64,000 nucleotides of DNA from Candidatus Nitrotoga sp. CP45. GTDB taxonomy: Bacteria > Pseudomonadota > Gammaproteobacteria > Burkholderiales > Gallionellaceae. Position 1 is the stretch's first letter. Each line of letters opens with the position of its first letter. Both the position numbers and the translations under genes were made by a program. This document shows positions 19,460 through 28,799 of the stretch, one piece after another. The notes beneath the pieces were generated by a model, which was not told the DNA's origin, did not search any database, and saw only the letters and a list, made by a program, of their open reading frames with translations. The stretch is taken from positions 1-64,000 of the forward strand of contig QFXJ01000040.1 of the NCBI GenBank assembly GCA_003402375.1, given 5' to 3'.

Positions 19460-22400
19460 ATGAACCGCACACCCCATCTTATTGAACGTTTGCTGGAACG
19501 ACGCATCCTTATTCTGGACGGTGCGATGGGAACGATGATTCAGCAATACAAGCTGACCGAAGAGCACTACCGTGGCGTAGTCGCTCATGATGGCGATACC
19601 GAGCCTCGCCAGAGTTTTGCCGACCACCCGCTCGACCTCAAGGGTAACAATGATCTGTTGTTGCTGACGCAGCCGCAGATCATTCGTGGTATCCATGCTG
19701 AATACCTGGAAGCGGGAGCGGATATCCTTGAGACCAATACCTTCAACGCCAACTCCGTGTCGATGGCGGATTACCAGATGGAGCATCTGGTTTATGAATT
19801 GAACGTGGCTGGCGCAAAGCTGGCGCGTGATGTGTGCGACGAATACGAAAGCCAGGTGCCGAACAAGCCGCGCTTTGTGGCGGGCGTGTTGGGGCCCACT
19901 ACGCGTACCGCATCCATCTCACCGGACGTAAACGATCCCGGTTTCCGCAACATCAATTTCGATCAGCTGGTGGAAGGCTATACCGAAGCCATACGCGGCC
20001 TGCTGGATGGCGGAGCGGACCTGCTGATGGTGGAGACCATTTTCGATACGCTGAACGCCAAGGCTGCACTGTTCGCCATCGAGCAGTATTTCGATCTCCA
20101 TAACGTGCGCGTTCCGATCATGATTTCCGGCACCATCACCGATGCTTCCGGGCGCACCTTGTCAGGCCAAACGACTGAAGCATTCTGGAATTCGCTGTCA
20201 CATACCAAGCCATTATCCATCGGCCTGAATTGTGCGCTGGGAGCGGAACTGATGCGCCCTTACGTCGAGGAATTGTCGCGCGTCGCCACCACTTATGTAA
20301 GTGCCCATCCCAATGCCGGCTTGCCCAATCCTCTATCGGAAACCGGCTATGACGAATCGCCGGAACATACCGCCAAGCTGGTTAAGGAATTTGCCACCAG
20401 CGGCTTCCTCAACATCGCGGGCGGCTGCTGCGGTACCACGCCAGCGCACATCAAGGCGATAGCCGAGGCATTGAAAGATATCCCTCCGCGCCGCATTCCA
20501 GAGCTTGAAAAGAAGTGTCGGCTATCCGGTCTGGAGCCATTCAACATTGGCGATGATTCCTTGTTCGTGAACGTCGGAGAGCGTACCAACGTTACCGGCT
20601 CCAAAATGTTCGCACGCCTCGTCCTCGCCGGCGATTACCCGACCGCTGTCAACGTGGCGCGGCAACAAGTGGAAAATGGCGCGCAGGTTATCGACATCAA
20701 CATGGACGAAGCAATGCTGGATTCGCAGCTTGCCATGACGAAGTACCTCAACCTGATCGCATCGGAGCCGGATATTTCGCGCGTGCCGCTGATGATTGAT
20801 TCGTCCAAGTGGTCGGTGATCGAAGCTGGGCTGAAATGCGTACAGGGTAAGGCCATCGTCAACTCGATCAGCATGAAAGAGGGCGAAGCCGAGTTCATCA
20901 AATATGCCAAGCTGGTACGCCGCTATGGTGCAGCGGCAGTCGTGATGGCATTTGATGAAAAAGGGCAGGCCGATACGCAACAGCGCAAAATCGAAATTTG
21001 CCAGCGCAGTTATGACATTCTGGTAAATCAGGTCGGCTTCCCGCCCGAAGATATTATTTTCGACCCGAATATTTTTGCCATTGCCACCGGCATAGAAGAA
21101 CACAACAACTACGCAGTGGACTTCATTGATGCCACGCGCTGGATCAGAAAAAATCTGCCTTACGCAAAGATTAGCGGCGGCGTGTCCAATGTATCGTTCT
21201 CGTTCCGTGGTAACGACGCGATGCGCGAGGCTATCCACACTGTGTTTCTCTATCACGCGGTGCAAGCGGGCATGAATATGGGAATCGTCAATGCCGGTCA
21301 GCTTGGCGTATACGATGAAATTCCAGCAGATTTACGCGAGGCGGTGGAAGACGTAGTGCTGAATCGCCGTCCCGATGCGGGCGAACGACTGGTCGCGGTG
21401 GCGGAAAATGTGACAGGCGGCGCTAAGGTCCAAGTGGAAGATCTGGCATGGCGACAAGGCACGGTACAGGAACGCCTGACCCACGCGCTGGTGCGTGGCA
21501 TCAACACCTACGTCGTGGAAGACACCGAGGAAGCACGATTACAGGCGGCTTATCCGGTCGAGGTGATCGAGGGTGCACTGATGACCGGCATGAACGTGGT
21601 CGGCGACCTGTTCGGTGCGGGCAAAATGTTTTTGCCACAAGTGGTGAAATCCGCGCGCGTGATGAAGCAGGCAGTGGCCCATCTGGTACCCTACATTGAA
21701 GCGGAGAAGGCGCGCTCAGGCGACAACAAACCCAAGGGCAAGATCGTCATCGCCACAGTCAAGGGTGACGTGCATGACATCGGCAAGAACATCGTCACGG
21801 TGGTGTTGCAGTGCAACAATTTCGAAGTGATCAACATGGGCGTGATGGTGCCGTGCCAGAAAATTTTGGACACAGCGCGCGAGCACAACGCCGATATGAT
21901 CGGCCTGTCCGGATTGATTACACCCTCGCTGGAAGAGATGGCGTATGTGGCCAAGGAGATGCAGCGCCAAGGATTCACCATTCCGTTGCTGATCGGCGGC
22001 GCGACCACTTCACGCGTGCATACGGCAGTAAAAATCGAGCCTAACTACACTAGCGGCGTCACCGTTTATGTGACGGACGCGTCGCGTGCGGTGGGGGTGT
22101 GCAACAACCTGTTGAGCAGCACGTTACGCGATAGTTATGTAGCGGACATAAAAGTCGACTATGCCAAAACACGCGAACTGCATGCCAACAAAAAACCTCA
22201 AGGTGCGCGTTACAAATTGGCAGACGCGCGCGCCCATGGCCTGAAAACAGATTGGGCCAACTATACGCCGCCCAAACCCAGCTTTATCGGTGTGCGGGCG
22301 CTCAGCGACTACTCGCTGGCAGAGATCAGCCCCTACATCGACTGGACCCCATTTTTCCAGACTTGGGAATTGTCCGGGCGCTACCCGAAAATTCTCAATG

Positions 22401-23191
22401 ATGAAGTGATCGGCGAAGCAGCACGCAATTTGTTCCACGATGCACAGGCCATGCTCAAGCGCATCATAGAAGAGAAGTGGTTGAGCGCAAACGCAGTGTT
22501 TGGCCTGTTTCCGGCTAACAGTGTCAATAGCGACGACATCGAAATTTACACCGATGAATCGCGCAGCCAAGTGGCGATGACCTGGCACAACCTGCGCCAG
22601 CAAATGGTAAAGCCCGAAGACAAGCCCAACCTGAGTCTCGGCGATTTCATCGCGCCCAAAGAAAGCGGCGTGGCTGATTATATCGGCGCGTTTGCGGTCA
22701 CGACCGGCATCGGCATTGATGAGCGCGTTGAGGAATTCGAGAGCAAGCATGACGACTACAACAGCATTATGCTGAAAGCCTTGGCCGACCGTCTGGCCGA
22801 AGCCTTCGCCGAACTGCTGCATGCCCGTGTCCGACGCGAGTTCTGGGGCTATGCCGCCGACGAACAGATCAGCACTGAAGATCTAATCGATGAAAAATAT
22901 CGCGGCATCCGCCCAGCTCCAGGCTACCCGGCTTGCCCTGATCACACTGAAAAACGCGCGTTGTTTGAACTGCTGGACGCACCCAACAAGGCCGGCATTA
23001 CGCTGACTGAAAGTTTTGCCATGCTGCCGACTGCTGCAGTGAGCGGTTTTTATTTTTCGCATCCGCAATCGCAGTATTTTGCCACGGCAAAGGCAGACAA
23101 AGATCAGATTGAGGACTACGCACAGCGCAAGGGTTTAAGCCTTGAAGAAACCGAACGCTGGTTAGCGCCCGTATTAAATTATGATGCATAA
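19460..23191 (+). CDS. metH: cobalamin-dependent methionine synthase
   Basis: MetH transfers a methyl group from 5-methyltetrahydrofolate to homocysteine through cobalamin. The 1243-aa protein is full length (E. coli 1227). In order: the homocysteine domain ([10 protein letters not shown]; zinc cysteines in [10 protein letters not shown]), the pterin domain ([11 protein letters not shown], then [10 protein letters not shown]), the cobalamin domain with axial H772 in [10 protein letters not shown], and the C-terminal AdoMet reactivation domain ([15 protein letters not shown]). No cobalamin riboswitch is visible in the short upstream gap. The gene diverges from the LTD/PLD pair. Confidence 0.97.
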   Translation: MNRTPHLIERLLERRILILDGAMGTMIQQYKLTEEHYRGVVAHDGDTEPRQSFADHPLDLKGNNDLLLLTQPQIIRGIHAEYLEAGADILETNTFNANSVSMADYQMEHLVYELNVAGAKLARDVCDEYESQVPNKPRFVAGVLGPTTRTASISPDVNDPGFRNINFDQLVEGYTEAIRGLLDGGADLLMVETIFDTLNAKAALFAIEQYFDLHNVRVPIMISGTITDASGRTLSGQTTEAFWNSLSHTKPLSIGLNCALGAELMRPYVEELSRVATTYVSAHPNAGLPNPLSETGYDESPEHTAKLVKEFATSGFLNIAGGCCGTTPAHIKAIAEALKDIPPRRIPELEKKCRLSGLEPFNIGDDSLFVNVGERTNVTGSKMFARLVLAGDYPTAVNVARQQVENGAQVIDINMDEAMLDSQLAMTKYLNLIASEPDISRVPLMIDSSKWSVIEAGLKCVQGKAIVNSISMKEGEAEFIKYAKLVRRYGAAAVVMAFDEKGQADTQQRKIEICQRSYDILVNQVGFPPEDIIFDPNIFAIATGIEEHNNYAVDFIDATRWIRKNLPYAKISGGVSNVSFSFRGNDAMREAIHTVFLYHAVQAGMNMGIVNAGQLGVYDEIPADLREAVEDVVLNRRPDAGERLVAVAENVTGGAKVQVEDLAWRQGTVQERLTHALVRGINTYVVEDTEEARLQAAYPVEVIEGALMTGMNVVGDLFGAGKMFLPQVVKSARVMKQAVAHLVPYIEAEKARSGDNKPKGKIVIATVKGDVHDIGKNIVTVVLQCNNFEVINMGVMVPCQKILDTAREHNADMIGLSGLITPSLEEMAYVAKEMQRQGFTIPLLIGGATTSRVHTAVKIEPNYTSGVTVYVTDASRAVGVCNNLLSSTLRDSYVADIKVDYAKTRELHANKKPQGARYKLADARAHGLKTDWANYTPPKPSFIGVRALSDYSLAEISPYIDWTPFFQTWELSGRYPKILNDEVIGEAARNLFHDAQAMLKRIIEEKWLSANAVFGLFPANSVNSDDIEIYTDESRSQVAMTWHNLRQQMVKPEDKPNLSLGDFIAPKESGVADYIGAFAVTTGIGIDERVEEFESKHDDYNSIMLKALADRLAEAFAELLHARVRREFWGYAADEQISTEDLIDEKYRGIRPAPGYPACPDHTEKRALFELLDAPNKAGITLTESFAMLPTAAVSGFYFSHPQSQYFATAKADKDQIEDYAQRKGLSLEETERWLAPVLNYDA

Positions 23192-23230
23192 ACTAGCGGT
23201 TTCAATATCTTGATCGCAACCCTGTTGTTT

Positions 23231-23347
23231 AAGGCTACGCTGAACAAGTCCGTTCGCGTTGAGCTTGTCGAAACGTACCAATTGAAAACCAACAAGTTAC
23301 AAATGGCTTCGACAGGCTCAGCCCGAACGGTGGGACTTGTTCAGCTT
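23231..23347. repeat. REP-like inverted repeat after metH
   Basis: Two ~40-nt arms (23231-23275 and 23306-23347) are imperfect inverted copies: one carries TGAACAAGTCCGTTCG and GAGCTTGTCGAAAC, the other TTCGACAGGCTCAGCCCGAA and GGACTTGTTCAGC. The TTCGACAGGCTCAGCCCGAAC-type core is a familiar dispersed repeat in beta- and gammaproteobacteria. The transcript could fold into a long hairpin ending the metH mRNA. Confidence 0.75.
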
Positions 23348-23374
23348 AATTATTAACGCGACCAGTACCGCGCC

Positions 23375-23719
23375 ATGCTACACCCACTGTTGCTAACCAC
23401 ACTCCTGCTGACTGCTTCAAACGTGTTCATGACTTTTGCCTGGTATGGACACCTCAAAAATTTTACCCATTCGCCGTGGTACGTTGCCGCACTGGTGAGC
23501 TGGGGCATCGCACTATTCGAATACCTGCTGCAGGTGCCAGCCAACCGCATCGGCTACACCGAGCTCAGCCTGGGACAACTTAAAATTTTACAGGAAGTCA
23601 TCACGCTATCGGTATTCGTTCCTTTCGCCGTGCTATACATGGGCCAGCCATTGAAACTGGATTACCTGTATGCCGCGTTGTGCCTGATGGGTGCGGTATT
23701 TTTTATTTTCAGGGCATAA
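23375..23719 (+). CDS. DMT-superfamily small membrane protein (DUF486)
   Basis: The 114-aa protein has four predicted membrane helices (LLLTTLLLTASNVFMTFAWY, WYVAALVSWGIALFEYLL, ITLSVFVPFAVLYM, YLYAALCLMGAVFFIF) and the family phrases TFAWYGHLK, QVPANRIGY and FSLGQLK-like LSLGQLKILQEV. DUF486 proteins belong to the drug/metabolite transporter clan; the substrate is unknown. The gene lies alone between two REP-like inverted repeats. Confidence 0.87.
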   Translation: MLHPLLLTTLLLTASNVFMTFAWYGHLKNFTHSPWYVAALVSWGIALFEYLLQVPANRIGYTELSLGQLKILQEVITLSVFVPFAVLYMGQPLKLDYLYAALCLMGAVFFIFRA

Positions 23720-23724
23720 TAGAA

Positions 23725-23839
23725 TTCTGTTCACTTAACCGTTCGTGGTGAGCCTGTCGAACCACCAGTCGCTCACCCGGAGTCTTTTGACAATGTCTTC
23801 AGCCCTGAGCAAAGTCGAAGGGGCAGGGTGAACGGAATT
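23725..23839. repeat. REP-like repeat between DUF486 gene and mpl
   Basis: The left arm has CCGTTCGTGGTGAGCCTGTC followed by GAAC (23739-23762). The right part has CAGCCCTGAGCAAAGTCGAA followed by GGGGCAGGGTGAACGG. Both are variants of the same dispersed repeat families as the copy after metH. Folding is less regular than in the first copy, but the outer TGTTCAC/GTGAACGG ends can pair. Confidence 0.65.
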
Positions 23840-23868
23840 TATTTAACCAAACAATATTGGGGCATAAC

Positions 23869-25209
23869 ATGCACATCCATATACTCGGTATCTGTGGCAC
23901 CTTCATGGGCGGCATTGCGGTGCTGGCTAAGCAAGCAGGACACCGCGTCACCGGCTGCGATGCCAACGTTTACCCGCCGATGAGCACACAGCTTGAAGCA
24001 CAAGGCATAGAACTGATTGAAGGCTTCGGCCCGGAGCAGATCACCCTTCAGCCGGACATTTTCGTTATCGGCAATGTGGTCTCGCGCGGAAATCCGCTCA
24101 TGGAAGAAATCCTCAATCGCAACCTGCCCTACATCTCCGGCCCGCAATGGCTGGCGCAAAATCTGCTACAGGATAAGTGGGTGCTGGCAGTTGCAGGTAC
24201 CCATGGCAAGACCACCACCACCTCTATGCTGGCGTGGATACTGGAATATGCAGGCTTGAACCCGGGTTTCCTGATCGGCGGTGTGCCACAGAATTTTGGA
24301 CTCTCCGCGCGTTTAACCGATACGCCTTTCTTCGTCATTGAAGCCGATGAATATGACACCGCCTTCTTCGACAAGCGCTCCAAGTTCATTCATTACCGTG
24401 CGCGTACCGTCATCCTCAACAATCTGGAGTTCGATCACGCTGACATTTTTGCCGACCTCGCCGCCATCGAAACGCAATTCCATCACCTGGTGCGCACTGT
24501 TCCCGGCAACGGGCTGATAATCAGCAATGGCCGGGCCGATTCATTAAAGCGCGTAATCAGTCACGGCTGCTGGACGCCTGTGGAATTATTTGCCTGTGCT
24601 GACGGCTGGAACATCGACGCAGATAATCGCGTTGCTTTTAATGGCGAAGCGCACGGTGAACTGAAATGGGAACTAATGGGCGAACACAACCGCTTGAACG
24701 CACTCGCCGCACTCGCCGCCGCGCGTCATGCCGGTGTGTCCATAATGCAAGGCCTGGCGGCATTGAGCGAATTTAAAAACGTTAAACGACGCATGGAAGT
24801 GCGCGGCGTGGTAAACGGTATTACTGTGTATGACGACTTCGCGCATCACCCCACTGCGATTGCCACCACCGTGTCAGGGCTACGCGCCAAAGCAGGCAAC
24901 ACGCGCATTCTGGCGGTGCTGGAGCCGCGTTCCAATACCATGAAACTCGGCGTGATGAAGAACGCCCTGCCCGACAGTCTCAAGGATGCCGACATGGTAT
25001 TTTGCTACGACTTCAACCTCGGCTGGGATGCTCGCGCGGCACTCGCTCCGCTGGGAGAGAGGGCTATCGTAAATGATAATCTGAACGAATTAATAGCCGC
25101 CATTGTTGCCGCAGCTCGACCCGGTGATAACATTCTGGTCATGAGCAACGGCGGATTTGGCGGGATACATGAGAAGTTGTTGCAGCGGTTAGCCGGTATG
25201 CAATCCTGA
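23869..25209 (+). CDS. mpl: UDP-N-acetylmuramate:L-alanyl-gamma-D-glutamyl-meso-diaminopimelate ligase
   Basis: Mpl recycles peptidoglycan by joining the salvaged tripeptide to UDP-MurNAc. The 446-aa cytoplasmic Mur-ligase-fold protein starts HIHILGICGTFMGGIAVLAK, has the ATP loop AVAGTHGKTTTTSMLAW, the EADEYDTAFFDKRSKF segment typical of Mpl as opposed to MurC, and YDDFAHHPTAI in the C-terminal domain. An in-frame TTG (23857) lies upstream, but the ATG gives the family N terminus. The gene stands between a REP-like repeat and the accessory hotspot, as the last core gene on that side. Confidence 0.95.
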   Translation: MHIHILGICGTFMGGIAVLAKQAGHRVTGCDANVYPPMSTQLEAQGIELIEGFGPEQITLQPDIFVIGNVVSRGNPLMEEILNRNLPYISGPQWLAQNLLQDKWVLAVAGTHGKTTTTSMLAWILEYAGLNPGFLIGGVPQNFGLSARLTDTPFFVIEADEYDTAFFDKRSKFIHYRARTVILNNLEFDHADIFADLAAIETQFHHLVRTVPGNGLIISNGRADSLKRVISHGCWTPVELFACADGWNIDADNRVAFNGEAHGELKWELMGEHNRLNALAALAAARHAGVSIMQGLAALSEFKNVKRRMEVRGVVNGITVYDDFAHHPTAIATTVSGLRAKAGNTRILAVLEPRSNTMKLGVMKNALPDSLKDADMVFCYDFNLGWDARAALAPLGERAIVNDNLNELIAAIVAAARPGDNILVMSNGGFGGIHEKLLQRLAGMQS

Positions 25210-25322
25210 GCGTCTCTATAAATTCAAAGTTCGTGCAAATGTACGTACGGAAACAATCTGTACAGCATGTGCTCTCAAATCTAAATTATTAGATGTCAAA
25301 CATTTAGAACTTTTGCGATACT

Positions 25323-25377
25323 TATAAACCAACCCAATAAAATTTTTAATGTTTTATTAGGTTCTACTTCACATTAG
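25323..25377. repeat. three-copy dispersed repeat, copy 1
   Basis: About 55 bp containing TATAAACCAACCC, then ATAAAATTTTTAATGTTTTA, then TCTACTTCAC. It is closely repeated at 30479-30535 and 32289-32340. AACC...AATAAAA and TTTTATT...GGTT form an imperfect hairpin. It ends eight bases before the ATG of the HEPN-like gene. Confidence 0.75.
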
Positions 25378-25384
25378 ATTTGCT

Positions 25385-26359
25385 ATGACACACGGCGCCA
25401 ACGCTTCCACTCCTGATGACGTCTTTTTGTTCGCCATTCTTGATCTACGCGATGGAATGGTTTTCGCAAAGGATGCGCTTGGGCATCGCGAGAACGTAAC
25501 GATTGGCGGCATAAACGGGGTTTTGGAAATGCCAAGTTTACCAAATAGGGAGGGCGCTTTCGATGGTTCACTAGTTCCCCCTGAGGCGGCCAGGACTTGG
25601 GAATGTGGTAATAACCCGCTTTTTTGGGGGCAAGAAGTCGTATATCCAGACGGTATTGCGCGCCTTCAGGCAGCTTTGATCAAGTTCCGAGTTCCTGCTT
25701 CAAAGCTCCGCGATCATTCGACCTCCGTGTCAAAATCCTTAGGAAACTGGTATTCGACCTTTGTTGACTTCCACGACCTGTTTACAAAGAATTCGGTTCG
25801 CAGGGGTGCCCGCGTCTCATCTTCTGATTCTGTAGAACATGAGCTCTTTATTTTGGATGCCAATAGTCAGAAAGTTCAGCCACACGGATCAGAAACAATA
25901 TACTTTTCCAGCCCTATCATATCGGGTCGAGATGCGTTGGACAGAGCAAACTTCATTGAGATTTGTAGGTTATGTTCCTTCGGCTCGAGGCCTGTTCTTC
26001 ACTATCGAATTCAGCTCCAAGCTTACAGGGCGCTACGGGACCAAGACTACCGAAAAGCCATGATTGAGTCTGCGATAGCCGCGGAGATTGTCCTAACGGA
26101 GGCAATCGTAAAATACACTGGTTATAGCTACGGCGACAAGATCATGAAAGATCACCAAACGCTTGGCCGTCGCCTTAAGTTGGCGAAAAAAGTTGGATTG
26201 TCACTTCCCGATGGCGACTTCTTTAAAATGGTAGCTGAACCAAGGAATCAGGCTATTCATGAAGCAAAGTCCTTTGAGCGAAGCGACGCACTCAGCGTTG
26301 TTATGGCGGTTGATCAACTGCTCCAGATGCTCTCACCGCGACGCGATGAGCAAATCTAA
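25385..26359 (+). CDS. hypothetical protein with HEPN-like C-terminal domain
   Basis: I do not recognise the full 324-aa protein. Its last ~110 residues are helical. The segment YRALRDQDYRKAMIESAIAA, IVLTEAIVKY and then EPRNQAIHEAKSF fits the HEPN or abortive-infection-like helical fold, with RNQAIH matching the RX4H RNase-type motif. The first ~200 residues are mixed and unmatched, with no signal peptide or membrane helix. The gene lies right after copy 1 of the three-copy repeat and before msrB. HEPN proteins often act in defence or toxin-antitoxin systems, but catalysis here is inference only. Confidence 0.6.
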   Translation: MTHGANASTPDDVFLFAILDLRDGMVFAKDALGHRENVTIGGINGVLEMPSLPNREGAFDGSLVPPEAARTWECGNNPLFWGQEVVYPDGIARLQAALIKFRVPASKLRDHSTSVSKSLGNWYSTFVDFHDLFTKNSVRRGARVSSSDSVEHELFILDANSQKVQPHGSETIYFSSPIISGRDALDRANFIEICRLCSFGSRPVLHYRIQLQAYRALRDQDYRKAMIESAIAAEIVLTEAIVKYTGYSYGDKIMKDHQTLGRRLKLAKKVGLSLPDGDFFKMVAEPRNQAIHEAKSFERSDALSVVMAVDQLLQMLSPRRDEQI

Positions 26360-26419
26360 CAAATTAAGGTTAATCTAACGAATAAGGCTAGATCGTGCGA
26401 GCGAAAACGCACGAAACGC

Positions 26420-26445
26420 ACGGGGTCAGTTCTAACATTCCAACA
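26420..26445. repeat. 26-bp repeat upstream of msrB, copy 1
   Basis: ACGGGGTCAGTTCTAACATT followed by CCAACA recurs at 32047-32072 with three changes. It looks like one end of a REP-type element, preceded here by a short CGTGCG/CGCACG stem. Confidence 0.55.
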
Positions 26446-26478
26446 AACGCTACTCCAAACCCTCTCAAAGAAAATTTC

Positions 26479-26925
26479 ATGAAAACATACAAAAAATCCG
26501 ATGCTGCCATCGCCAACCTGACACCGGAACAACGCCGCGTTACCCAGCACGGCGGCACGGAACATTCGGGGACGGGTGTGTATCTTCACAATAACGAACC
26601 GGGCATCTATGTGGATATCGTGTCGGGGGAGCCGCTGTTTGCGTCGTCGGACAAGTTCGAGTCGGGCTGCGGCTGGCCCAGCTTTACCAAACCCATCGAA
26701 CCCGCGCACATCAACGAACTGCGCGATACCAGCCACAACATGATCCGTACCGAAGTCCGCTCGGTTCACGGCGACAGCCATCTGGGGCATGTGTTCCCGG
26801 ACGGCCCGCAGGATCGCGGTGGCTTGCGCTACTGCATCAATTCAGCCTCACTGCGCTTTATCCACCGGGGTGACATGGAGGCGGAAGGCTACGGCGAATA
26901 TCTTAACCAGGTGGAGGATAAGTAA
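26479..26925 (+). CDS. msrB: peptide-methionine (R)-S-oxide reductase
   Basis: MsrB reduces the R-epimer of methionine sulfoxide in oxidised proteins. From the ATG at 26479 the protein is 148 aa, with [20 protein letters not shown] (C64, likely resolving) and [11 protein letters not shown] (catalytic C119). It has no CxxC pairs, so it is a zinc-free MsrB. The frame is open from 26395, but the extension is repeat DNA. Its stop overlaps the msrA start by one base, so the pair is translationally coupled and together repairs both epimers. Confidence 0.95.
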   Translation: MKTYKKSDAAIANLTPEQRRVTQHGGTEHSGTGVYLHNNEPGIYVDIVSGEPLFASSDKFESGCGWPSFTKPIEPAHINELRDTSHNMIRTEVRSVHGDSHLGHVFPDGPQDRGGLRYCINSASLRFIHRGDMEAEGYGEYLNQVEDK

Positions 26926-27431
26926 TGGCACAGGAACGCGCAGTACTGGCAGGAGGCTGCTTTTGGGGCATGCAGGATCTGATTCGCAAGCTGCCGGGCG
27001 TGGAGAAAACGCGGGTGGGCTATACCGGCGGCGACGTGTGCAACGCCACCTACCGCAATCACGGCACGCATGCCGAAGGTATCGAAATCTTCTTTAACCC
27101 AGCGGAAATTTCTTACCGCCGCATTCTGGAATTTTTCTTCCAGATACACGATCCGACGACGGCCAATCGGCAGGGCAATGACCAGGGTTCGTCCTACCGC
27201 TCGGCGATTTACTACGTCAACGACGTGCAGAAGCAGACCGCGCTAGATACGATTGCCGACGTGAACGCCTCAGGCTTGTGGCCGGGTAAGGTGGTGACCG
27301 AGCTGGCGCCTGCCGGTGATTTCTGGGAAGCCGAGCGCGAGCATCAGGATTATCTGAAGCGTTTCCCCGACGGGTATACCTGCCATTACCCGCGCCCGAA
27401 CTGGATGTTGCCAAAACGAACGGACAAATAA
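26925..27431 (+). CDS. msrA: peptide-methionine (S)-S-oxide reductase
   Basis: MsrA reduces the S-epimer of methionine sulfoxide. The 168-aa protein has the family signature [19 protein letters not shown] with catalytic C12, [20 protein letters not shown], and the C-terminal YHQ-like [20 protein letters not shown]. The start codon overlaps the msrB stop (TAATG). There is no signal peptide, so repair is cytoplasmic. The two genes form a compact operon within the accessory region. Confidence 0.95.
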   Translation: MAQERAVLAGGCFWGMQDLIRKLPGVEKTRVGYTGGDVCNATYRNHGTHAEGIEIFFNPAEISYRRILEFFFQIHDPTTANRQGNDQGSSYRSAIYYVNDVQKQTALDTIADVNASGLWPGKVVTELAPAGDFWEAEREHQDYLKRFPDGYTCHYPRPNWMLPKRTDK

Positions 27432-27496
27432 TGGCCACGCTGGAGCACGCATAAACGCACAGCAATTACGTTCGGCCCCACTTTCACGCAGCTGCT

Positions 27497-27553
27497 TTGT
27501 ATGTATTTGTACATACAAAAAACATTGACGCATCACTTATTTGTACATACACT
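27497..27553 (+). promoter_or_regulatory. brnTA promoter with palindromic operator-like sites
   Basis: TTGTATGTA (27497-27505) and TACATACAA (27510-27518) form a 9-bp-arm palindrome. Part of it, TTTGTACATACA, recurs at 27540-27551. Between them lies TTGACG (27525-27530), and 17 bases later TACACT (27548-27553), a plausible -35/-10 pair. The sites straddle the promoter, as expected for repression by the BrnA antitoxin. Confidence 0.55.
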
Positions 27554-27561
27554 CATGGCTC

Positions 27562-27840
27562 ATGAAAGTCGACTTTGACCCGATCAAAAATGAGCGAAAC
27601 ATCAAAGAGCGCCAACTCTCGTTTGATCGAGCGGCAGAAGTCGATTTCAATACTGCGCTGGTGTTTCCTGACACCCGAAAAGCATATGGCGAAACTCGTT
27701 ATATCGCGTTGTGCTACCTGGATCGTCGGCTGCATGTTCTGTGCTTTACTGAGACCGAGACGGGCATTCGGGTAATCAGTTTCCGTAAGGCAAATACGAG
27801 AGAGGCAAATAGATATGGCAAGTCGCAAACCCTTGATTGA
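27562..27840 (+). CDS. brnT: BrnT-family ribonuclease toxin
   Basis: BrnT toxins are small RelE-fold RNases that inhibit translation and are neutralised by BrnA. The 92-aa protein starts MKVDFDPIKNERNIKERQLS, and carries the family phrases FDRAAEVDFNTALVFPD, YGETRYIALCYLDRRLHVL and ISFRKANTREANRY. The earlier in-frame ATG (27541) overlaps the promoter, so 27562 is preferred. The C terminus overlaps brnA by 26 bp, the usual toxin-first order. Confidence 0.93.
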   Translation: MKVDFDPIKNERNIKERQLSFDRAAEVDFNTALVFPDTRKAYGETRYIALCYLDRRLHVLCFTETETGIRVISFRKANTREANRYGKSQTLD

Positions 27841-28090
27841 CGCAGACGGCGAGGTCCGCGAACTAACCGCCGAAGATATGGCGAAATTTAGGCCAGCCGC
27901 TGAAGTGTTGCCACTGTCCCTTAGAAAGAAACTAGGGGTGCGTGGCCCTCAGAAAGCACCCATTAAAGAGCGCATCACTATTCGGTTGTCGCGAGAAGTA
28001 GTAGAGCAATTCCGCGAAAGCGGCGAGGGCTGGCAAACCCGAGTGGACGCAGCCTTGCGTGAGTGGCTCAAGAGCCATTCTCCGACGTAA
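27815..28090 (+). CDS. brnA: BrnA-family antitoxin
   Basis: BrnA is the ribbon-helix-helix antitoxin that binds BrnT and represses the shared promoter. In the 91-aa product the N-terminal half (MASRKPLIDADGEVRELTAE, DMAKFRPAAEVLP) is the toxin-binding arm and the C-terminal half (KERITIRLSREVVEQFRESG, then GWQTRVDAALREWL) is the RHH-type DNA-binding domain. It overlaps brnT and is followed by a REP-like sequence. The palindromes ahead of brnT are its likely operator. Confidence 0.93.
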   Translation: MASRKPLIDADGEVRELTAEDMAKFRPAAEVLPLSLRKKLGVRGPQKAPIKERITIRLSREVVEQFRESGEGWQTRVDAALREWLKSHSPT

Positions 28091-28093
28091 GCG

Positions 28094-28130
28094 CGGTAGG
28101 TTGTGATGAATGAAATGAAGCTCAACATCG
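28094..28130. repeat. REP-like sequence after brnA
   Basis: CGGTAGGTTGTGATGAATGA (28094-28113) differs at two of 20 positions from CGGTGGGTTGTGCTGAATGA at 33705-33724, where it forms one arm of a perfect-based stem. Here the matching right arm is not obvious, so this looks like a half element. Confidence 0.5.
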
Positions 28131-28220
28131 CAGGATACGCATACGAGTTATCAACATGCCGATATGACAGGAGGCATATGCATCTTCACTGATAATCTGA
28201 CTAAACAGTGCTCGTCCGCC

Positions 28221-28661
28221 TTACGTTTTTTGCACTCCTCGCTTAAGTTTGTTTTCCTTCAATTTATTCGGTTGCCTGAACCGATTTTTACCGGCAATAC
28301 GAAGGAGACGAAGAAATTTTGGACATTCAAAATGGTTGGGCGCCTTGCAAACTGCTGCGTGACGAAGCCCATCACGCATAGCGGCCAGCTCTTCAATTGT
28401 TCTATCCAACTCATCTGCCTTGGCTAAAAGCAGTGCTCTATTAATATCCAGCCCTTCAGGAGTAAACATTTCACCAATCTCATCAAGCGAGAAACCAGCG
28501 CTACGCCCCAAAGATATTAAAGCCAACCGCTCTATAACATTGGCGCTGAATAAACGGCGCAAACCATTTCGCCCAGTTGACTGGATCAGTCCTTTTTCCT
28601 CATAAAATCGTAACGTCGAAGCGGGTAATCCAGATGCCTTTGCAACCTCAGCTATATCCAT
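28221..28661 (-). CDS. MerR-family transcriptional regulator
   Basis: The 146-aa protein has the MerR winged helix at the N terminus (MDIAEVAKASGLPASTLRFY, EEKGLI, LRRLFSANVIERLALI) and a dimerisation helix (LLAKADELDRTIEELAAM). The effector end has two cysteines in HAAVCKAPNHFECPKFLRLL, a conserved feature of this subfamily whose inducer is not known to me. It is transcribed away from tpm. The promoter between them has the stretched spacer typical of MerR activation, so tpm and the TauE/SafE gene are its likely targets. Confidence 0.9.
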   Translation of the reverse strand: MDIAEVAKASGLPASTLRFYEEKGLIQSTGRNGLRRLFSANVIERLALISLGRSAGFSLDEIGEMFTPEGLDINRALLLAKADELDRTIEELAAMRDGLRHAAVCKAPNHFECPKFLRLLRIAGKNRFRQPNKLKENKLKRGVQKT

Positions 28662-28685
28662 TATTCCACCTGACGAAATTAATCC

Positions 28686-28716
28686 TTGACTTAAAGTCGA
28701 CTTTAGCTTGTATCCT
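28686..28716 (+). promoter_or_regulatory. MerR-type promoter for tpm, 19-bp spacer with operator palindrome
   Basis: TTGACT (28686-28691) and TATCCT (28711-28716) are separated by exactly 19 bases. The spacer starts with the perfect 14-bp palindrome TAAAGTCGACTTTA (28692-28705). Over-long spacers with a central dyad are the mark of promoters remodelled by MerR-family activators. It points toward tpm and lies just upstream of the divergent merR-like gene. Confidence 0.8.
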
Positions 28717-28799
28717 AGCTCACTACACCACTTGGCACAACAATTAAGCCGTTAAGTTGGTGGGATGTTATTTATACCTGAAGAATTTAAGGAGACGAT

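Noticed and set aside
20522-21265. 247-codon minus-strand frame inside metH
   Set aside because: Antisense shadow of a strongly conserved enzyme, rich in His and Arg as expected from a reversed reading.
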